9,787 bases of DNA from Opitutaceae bacterium (GTDB lineage: Bacteria > Verrucomicrobiota > Verrucomicrobiia > Opitutales > Opitutaceae). Made by a program: the position numbers and the translations under genes. Position 1 is the first letter of the stretch; every line of letters starts with the position of its first letter. Below the pieces are notes generated by a model. That model did no database searches. It saw only the letters and a program-made list of their open reading frames with translations, and was not told the origin of the DNA. This document shows positions 5,977-9,787 of the stretch, piece after piece. The stretch covers positions 1-9,787 of the forward strand of contig JAITDF010000490.1 in the NCBI GenBank assembly GCA_031282705.1. Reading direction: 5' to 3'.

Positions 5977-6882
5977 ATGGCCTACCGACAACCGCTCATC
6001 CTGACAAACATGAGTTCGCTCCCCGCCCCCGGCACCGCCGGCGGCAAGCGGACCATCTACCACCCCGGCAACGTCCGCATCCACGACATCACGCTCTTTG
6101 TGACGCAAGGACAGTCCGGCGCGCTCGGCGTCGCGAAGCCGGCGACGCGGGCGCAAATCATCGCCGCCATCTCGCGCATCGAGTTGAAGATCGGAACAAT
6201 CACCCTTCGCGACTTCACGGCGGGGCAACTGTTCAAACGCCAGGACATCCTTGGCCACAAGGCGGGCCCCGAGGGGACGCTGACGATCTTTTTCAGCAAC
6301 CCGCTCGCCGCGACCGTCGTCGGCGAGGAACTGACGGCGTGGGATTTGCGCGGCGTCCCCGAACTGCAAATCGTGGTGACGCTGAACATCCCCGCCAGCG
6401 GGACGCATTTCGACATCAACGCGGTTTCGTCCGTTGACTCCATCGCGAACATCAACGCCGCCGGGGCCTTCGTGGGACGTTTCATCCACGAAATCCGTTG
6501 GACGGACACCATCGGCGAAGGCCGGCAGTCCTACTTCCTGATACCGCGCACGCGGCACTTCTCGCGCCTTTGGCTCTTCGCCGACGCCAACCTCCCGGCC
6601 CGCGTCATCATCCGGCGCAACGGCGTGGATGTTTACGACGTGTCGCAGACGCTTTTGAAACCCGAGCTGGCCGCGATCCTCGACAAGCACGAAAAGAACC
6701 CGCCCGTGAACGCAGCCGGCGAGGTGGTGGACGTGTGGCCGATTATCCTCAATCCAAACGAGGTCATCGACGACCGCATGGAAATCACGCCCGCCGACGT
6801 GCTCGAACTCATCACCGAGCGCCCCGGCTCCGGGCAGGTCGAGTTCCTGCTCGAACAGCAAACTCCCGGCATTGCCGCCTGA
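5977..6882 (+). CDS. Putative major capsid protein (double jelly-roll type)
   Basis: A 301-aa protein rich in predicted beta strands: RIHDITLFVTQG (34-45), RIELKIGTITL (67-77), GTLTIFFSNP (100-109), LQIVVTLNIP (130-139), then after a linker SRLWLFADANLPARVIIRRNGVDVYDV (196-222) and VVDVWPIILNP (250-260). Two strand-rich halves joined near residues 145-170 fit two jelly rolls. The length is close to PM2 P2 (269 aa) and the FLiP capsid protein. The phrase in which an Arg- and aromatic-rich strand leads to NG-V-x-VYD resembles second-half strands of metagenomic double jelly-roll capsids as I recall them. No signal peptide or membrane helix. It has the clearest Shine-Dalgarno of the structural genes, AAAGGA (5965-5970), 6 nt upstream, fitting high expression. 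Without a structure prediction the fold remains an inference; another beta-rich virion protein is the alternative. Confidence 0.7.
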   Translation: MAYRQPLILTNMSSLPAPGTAGGKRTIYHPGNVRIHDITLFVTQGQSGALGVAKPATRAQIIAAISRIELKIGTITLRDFTAGQLFKRQDILGHKAGPEGTLTIFFSNPLAATVVGEELTAWDLRGVPELQIVVTLNIPASGTHFDINAVSSVDSIANINAAGAFVGRFIHEIRWTDTIGEGRQSYFLIPRTRHFSRLWLFADANLPARVIIRRNGVDVYDVSQTLLKPELAAILDKHEKNPPVNAAGEVVDVWPIILNPNEVIDDRMEITPADVLELITERPGSGQVEFLLEQQTPGIAA

Positions 6883-6899
6883 GAAAAAAACCTGAGAAC

Positions 6900-6935
6900 C
6901 CGCGCCCCGGCGTCCGATCGGACGCCGGGGCGCGG
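6900..6935. terminator. 36-nt perfect palindrome after the capsid gene
   Basis: Bases 6900-6935 form an uninterrupted perfect palindrome with 18-nt arms centred between 6917 and 6918. As RNA this gives a very stable GC-rich hairpin starting 17 nt after the capsid stop. No U-tract follows (ACAACCTTTAATAAA comes next), so it is not a textbook intrinsic terminator. It may partially terminate or block 3' exonucleases, giving excess capsid mRNA. A protein-binding or packaging site on DNA is the other option. Confidence 0.6.
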
Positions 6936-6964
6936 ACAACCTTTAATAAAGACAAAAACGCAGC

Positions 6965-7258
6965 ATGGCGGAAAACACTGACAACAACACGGCGGTCAAC
7001 ACGGGCTTCAGCTGGGGCGGGCTTCTCGACAAAGGCATTGAAATCCTCCCGGAACTCATCGGCCTCGCGGTTGGAAAGCAGACCACGCCGACCGCGACGG
7101 TGAACCCCACAAGCCTCAACCCCGCGAGCACCGGCGGCACGGGCGCGGCGGCCGGCGCCGGCGCGGCGGGCGCCAACACCACGCTCATCCTCGCCATCGG
7201 CGGCGGCGTCGTCGTTTTGCTGTTCGGCGCGTTCATGCTCGCCGGGCGCAAACGCTGA
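6965..7258 (+). CDS. Virion-type membrane protein, 97 aa, C-terminal membrane helix
   Basis: Polar Asn/Thr-rich start, an amphipathic helix (LLDKGIEILPELIGLAVG, about 20-37), a Thr/Gly/Ala-rich flexible stretch, then one strong membrane helix (about 73-93, TLILAIGGGVVVLLFGAFML) ended by AGRKR. The basic tail predicts the C-terminus on the cytoplasmic or virion-interior side. No cleavable signal is seen. The ATG at 6965 lacks a Shine-Dalgarno and follows the large palindrome at 6900-6935. Not recognised by family, but its size, topology and place just after the capsid gene match the small membrane proteins of PM2-like virions. Confidence 0.68.
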   Translation: MAENTDNNTAVNTGFSWGGLLDKGIEILPELIGLAVGKQTTPTATVNPTSLNPASTGGTGAAAGAGAAGANTTLILAIGGGVVVLLFGAFMLAGRKR

Positions 7259-7271
7259 GCAAAACAATGAC

Positions 7272-7763
7272 ATGGCGTTCGACCTCGGCAGCATCCTCGG
7301 CGGCGGCGCCGGCGGCGCCGCCGCCGGCGGCGGCGGCGCCGGCGGCGCAAGCACACCCTCAACCGGAAACGCCGGCATGAACTTCGACATCGCAGGCAGC
7401 GCCTCCGCCGCCGTCTCGCAATCGCTGCAAAGCACCATCTCGACGAAGTTCGGGAACAACATCCGCAACCTCGGCAGCGGCACGATCACGGCGCGCTTCG
7501 ACGAGACCAACACCGCCGACTTGAAAAACGCCTCCGACGCCAAAGCCACCAGCGCCACCGCAAAAACCGGCGACGGCGGCATGGCGGACGCGACAAGCGT
7601 CCTGCAATCCGAAGGCGGCAGCTTCAGCGGCTCCGCCGGCCTCGGCGCCACAACCGCCGCCCTCGGCCTCCCCGCCTGGTTCCTCCCCGCCGCCCTCGCC
7701 CTCGCCGCCCTCGCCACCCTCGGCGCCATGGGCATCGGCATTTTTGCCATCAAGAACAAATAA
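7272..7763 (+). CDS. Gly-rich membrane protein, 163 aa, C-terminal membrane helix
   Basis: Residues about 6-30 are almost all Gly/Ala, encoded by a GGC-rich run. A polar Ser/Thr/Asn-rich middle follows (AVSQSLQSTISTKFGNNI, GTITARFDETN, then a Lys/Ala/Thr segment), and the last 30 residues are a long hydrophobic helix (about 133-159, LPAWFLPAALALAALATLGAMGIGIFA) ended by IKNK. The topology is the same as in the 97-aa and 153-aa neighbours: soluble N-terminal part, C-terminal anchor, basic tail. No Shine-Dalgarno. Probably a virion membrane or membrane-associated assembly protein. The family is not recognised. Confidence 0.68.
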   Translation: MAFDLGSILGGGAGGAAAGGGGAGGASTPSTGNAGMNFDIAGSASAAVSQSLQSTISTKFGNNIRNLGSGTITARFDETNTADLKNASDAKATSATAKTGDGGMADATSVLQSEGGSFSGSAGLGATTAALGLPAWFLPAALALAALATLGAMGIGIFAIKNK

Positions 7764-7777
7764 CCCGGAAAACACAC

Positions 7778-7978
7778 ATGGGACTTTTAAACAACCTGCT
7801 CTCCAAAACCGTGCAAAAAACGCAAGCCGAAGCCGCCGAAGCCGAAGCCGCCGCCAAAACCGCATACGCCCCTGTTTACGGCGGCAAGGACGCCGGCGGC
7901 GCCCGCGACTTCGTGACCAGCTTCACCACCGCCACCAACGGCAAAAAACGCGGCGGCCTCCCCGGCGCCCGCCGCTGA
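7778..7978 (+). CDS. Small basic protein, 66 aa, in structural block
   Basis: Not recognised. It starts MGLLNNLLSKTVQK, an amphipathic helix, continues with an Ala/Glu-rich coil (AEAAEAEAAAKTA) and ends in a Gly/Lys/Arg-rich tail (GKKRGGLPGARR). No membrane helix. The N-terminus resembles that of the next gene (MGLLGDMFSSK). A peripheral virion protein binding membrane with its N-terminus and nucleic acid with its basic tail is one reading. Only a weak GGAA lies upstream of the ATG, 5-8 nt away. Confidence 0.6.
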   Translation: MGLLNNLLSKTVQKTQAEAAEAEAAAKTAYAPVYGGKDAGGARDFVTSFTTATNGKKRGGLPGARR

Positions 7979-7999
7979 CGCCGGAAAGGACAATACACC

Positions 8000-8461
8000 A
8001 TGGGACTCCTGGGAGACATGTTTTCGAGCAAGAGCAACAGCTCGAGCACGACAAGCATGACAGACAACAGCCGCAACCTTGTTGCGGAAACCGGCGGCAT
8101 CCTCGCCAGCGAAGGCGGCTTTGTCAACCAAGGCGTCGCCGGCGACTATATACTAAACTACGACATGGGCGCCGACGTTGCCGGCAAATCCCTCGACATC
8201 GCCGGAATGCTCGGCGAGGCGATGGCCTGGCTCGCCGGCACAACCGTGACCGAGTCCAACGCCACCACAAAAGCCGCATTCGACAACGCCAACGCGATGG
8301 TCGAGAACAACGCCCGGCTCGCCGGCCAAAGCATGGACACCGCGCTTGCCTTCGCGCAAAACGCCAAACCCACCGCCGCCACCTACGCGGAAATGACGCC
8401 CTACATCGCCGGCGCGCTCGCGCTCGGACTCATCGGCTGGGCGCTGGTTAGAAAACACTGA
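8000..8461 (+). CDS. Membrane protein, 153 aa, C-terminal membrane helix
   Basis: AAGGA (7986-7990) lies 9 nt upstream of the ATG. The protein starts MGLLGDMFSSK, then a Ser/Thr/Asn stretch, a Gly-rich segment (GGILASEGGFVNQGVAGDYILNYDMGADV), an Ala-rich helical middle (KSLDIAGMLGEAMAWLAG, AFDNANAMVENNARL, MDTALAFAQNA) and one membrane helix near the end (about 131-149, PYIAGALALGLIGWALV) with RKH after it. It is the third member of the block with this topology. The codons for DYILNY (tat ata cta aac) are unusually AT-rich for the window. Probably a virion membrane protein. The family is not recognised. Confidence 0.68.
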   Translation: MGLLGDMFSSKSNSSSTTSMTDNSRNLVAETGGILASEGGFVNQGVAGDYILNYDMGADVAGKSLDIAGMLGEAMAWLAGTTVTESNATTKAAFDNANAMVENNARLAGQSMDTALAFAQNAKPTAATYAEMTPYIAGALALGLIGWALVRKH

Positions 8462-8463
8462 AC

Positions 8464-9678
8464 ATGGACATTCCCGCATACCCGGCGCTCTCAACCGCGG
8501 CCAACGCCGCCGTCGCGAAAGGCATCGACCTCCCCGCGCCCTTCCAGTCCTTCCGCTTCGCCATCCCCCCCGGCGAGGCGCGGCACTTCGACGGCCTCGG
8601 CAACCGCCTTTACGTCGCCACCGCCACCGGCGAGATTGAAATATCGACGGACGGAACCAGTTTCGAACTCTGGGACACGGCGATGGAACTGGACTTCGGC
8701 CCGAATCACTTTTTCCGCCGCGTGCATCTCCGCAACCCCGGCGGCGATGCAGTCACCGGCATTTTATACACAGGCTTTGCCGGCATCGGCGACCACCGGA
8801 TGCATCAAGTCGGCGAAACCCGGCTCACCCTCGAAAACCAAGCCGGAACCGCGTATGAAAACACCGCGATGTTAAACGACACGGGCTGGAAGCTCATCGC
8901 GCCCACCGTGACCGGCAAACGCGAAGTATGGATCGCCGTCGAACGGGCGGACGGCGGCGACGGCCCCGCGCCCGCGGCCTGGTGGCGCGCCAACAGCAGC
9001 GACGACACCCGCGTGCCCTCCCACGAAATCGGCCTCGCCCTGGACGGCATCACCCGCCTGCCCTTCTCAGACCGCATTGAAGTCTGCACCGACGACGCCG
9101 GCGCCGGCCTCGCCCGCGTCCGCTTCTGGCTGGTCTCATTCATGGACGCCGGCGGCGACACCGCTTACGGCCCGCCCGCGCCCGAGGAAACCCTTCTTGT
9201 TCCGCAAATGTCCGCGCCCAATGACTACCAAGGCCTGGCAATCTCCGCCACCAAGAGCAATGAAGACGACATATACAAACTCTTTGACCGCGACCTCTCC
9301 ACCGAGTTTGTGTGCGGCGACATCGGCCAAAACTGGTGGGGTTTAAGCATCGGCTTCGGCGCTCAATACAACATCACCCGCATCGCCGCGAAGTGGAACA
9401 ACGTTGAAGTCAAAAACGCCGACTACGGCCCCAAATATATGCGTGTGCTCTGGAGCCCGGACAATGTGAGCTGGCATTACCTGGTGGGGGAAGGCGGCGA
9501 CGGATGCGGAAAGGCCGTCGCGCTCGGACAGGTCATCTTTGCGCACTCATGGGAAAGCGGCCAGGCGCCGGCGCGTGCTTTGAAATTCGAGGTCCTGCGC
9601 CCGTGGAACCGCAAGGCCGGCGCGAGCCATTTCCGCCTCGCCGCGCTCGAAATCTACACAAAAGACCCGGTTGACTGA
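8464..9678 (+). CDS. Putative spike / receptor-binding protein with C-terminal discoidin (F5/8 type C) domain
   Basis: A 404-aa, three-part protein. Residues about 20-105 are a beta sandwich (FRFAIPPGEARHFDGLGNRLYVAT, GEIEIST, RRVHLRNPGGDAVTGILYTGF) resembling vertex-attached domains of phage spikes. Residues about 110-245 are a second beta-rich region (TGWKLIAPTV, REVWIAVERA, GLALDGITRLPFSDRIEVC, RVRFWLVSFMDAGG). Residues about 250-400 follow the discoidin pattern: YKLFDRDLSTEFVC, NWWGLSIGFGAQYNITRI, YMRVLWSPDNVSWHYLV, and a final ALKFEVLRPW with RLAALEIYTKD. Discoidin domains bind carbohydrate or lipid head groups, so host attachment is likely. The start lies 2 nt after the previous stop. 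The order of small membrane proteins, then spike, fits a virion module. No signal peptide, as expected for an intracellularly assembled virion. Confidence 0.72.
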   Translation: MDIPAYPALSTAANAAVAKGIDLPAPFQSFRFAIPPGEARHFDGLGNRLYVATATGEIEISTDGTSFELWDTAMELDFGPNHFFRRVHLRNPGGDAVTGILYTGFAGIGDHRMHQVGETRLTLENQAGTAYENTAMLNDTGWKLIAPTVTGKREVWIAVERADGGDGPAPAAWWRANSSDDTRVPSHEIGLALDGITRLPFSDRIEVCTDDAGAGLARVRFWLVSFMDAGGDTAYGPPAPEETLLVPQMSAPNDYQGLAISATKSNEDDIYKLFDRDLSTEFVCGDIGQNWWGLSIGFGAQYNITRIAAKWNNVEVKNADYGPKYMRVLWSPDNVSWHYLVGEGGDGCGKAVALGQVIFAHSWESGQAPARALKFEVLRPWNRKAGASHFRLAALEIYTKDPVD

Positions 9679-9690
9679 CCCCCCGCGCCC

Positions 9691-9787
9691 ATGCCTCTCC
9701 GCAAACCGCAACTCAACCGCATCGGCCTGTGCGCCTGGCCCGACGACGCGCACAAACCCCTCGTCCACGACGCCACGCTCGCCGGCG
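9691..9787 (+). CDS. Start of a further structural-block gene, cut by right edge
   Basis: The frame opens at ATG 9691, 12 nt after the spike stop, and runs to the end of the window: MPLRKPQLNRIGLCAWP, then DDAHKPLVHDATLAG. Same strand and codon style (C-rich third positions) as the spike gene. With only 32 residues no function can be given. A second tail-end structural or lysis gene is possible. Confidence 0.5.
   Translation, partial: MPLRKPQLNRIGLCAWPDDAHKPLVHDATLAG

Noticed and set aside
5644..6939. 431-codon minus-strand open frame opposite the capsid gene
   Set aside because: Antisense shadow; it spans two plus-strand genes and the palindrome, with no recognisable domain. The minus-strand frames at 2026-3054, 4166-5410 and 6812-7777 were rejected for the same reason.
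8121..8154. Internal promoter: TTGTCA (8121-8126) and TATACT (8149-8154)
   Set aside because: Spacing is 22 nt, too long for sigma-70, and the bases are explained as codons of the 153-aa protein.

Overview
The window reads as most of a small virus or provirus genome, about 9.8 kb, from a high-GC bacterium. The evidence is a rolling-circle replication initiator, a compact A32/FtsK-like ATPase, a roughly 300-residue beta-rich capsid-like protein, several short membrane proteins, and a modular receptor-binding protein with a C-terminal discoidin domain. This gene set and size match the PM2 (Corticoviridae) and FLiP (Finnlakeviridae) style of tailless, membrane-containing phage with a double jelly-roll capsid protein. 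That assignment comes from reading motifs and gene order, not from a database search. The host cannot be fixed from the sequence. The GC-rich codons, the mix of strong Shine-Dalgarno sites with starts that have only A/C-rich leaders, and the style of the proteins would suit Verrucomicrobiota (Opitutales), but this is a weak guess.

Layout. (1) Positions 1-144, minus strand: the 5' part of a ribbon-helix-helix regulator running off the left edge. (2) 145-334: a divergent control region with GGTTTAA repeats and, just before the first plus-strand gene, a sequence that folds on paper into an H-type pseudoknot (244-321). (3) 335-5708: a tightly packed plus-strand early operon: a 133-aa unknown protein, an 83-aa helix-turn-helix protein, the 700-aa HUH Rep, a cytosine-methyltransferase-like protein, three small unknown proteins, a 217-aa Ala/Pro-rich helical protein and the ATPase. 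Most of its junctions are ATGA, GTGA or abutting stop/start. (4) 5788 to the right edge: the structural block: a 57-aa membrane peptide, the putative major capsid protein, a strong palindromic hairpin, four small proteins (three with a C-terminal membrane helix and a basic tail), the discoidin spike and the start of one more gene.

How it would work (inference). The minus-strand repressor and the leader RNA would set early expression. Rep, perhaps with the helix-turn-helix protein, would nick an origin and drive rolling-circle replication. The ATPase would power packaging into a membrane-lined icosahedral capsid, and the spike would bind host glycans. No integrase, tRNA, rRNA, CRISPR array, insertion sequence or obvious lysis gene is visible. 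Because the first and last genes are both cut by the window, it cannot be told whether the element is an integrated provirus, a free circular genome or a metagenomic contig.
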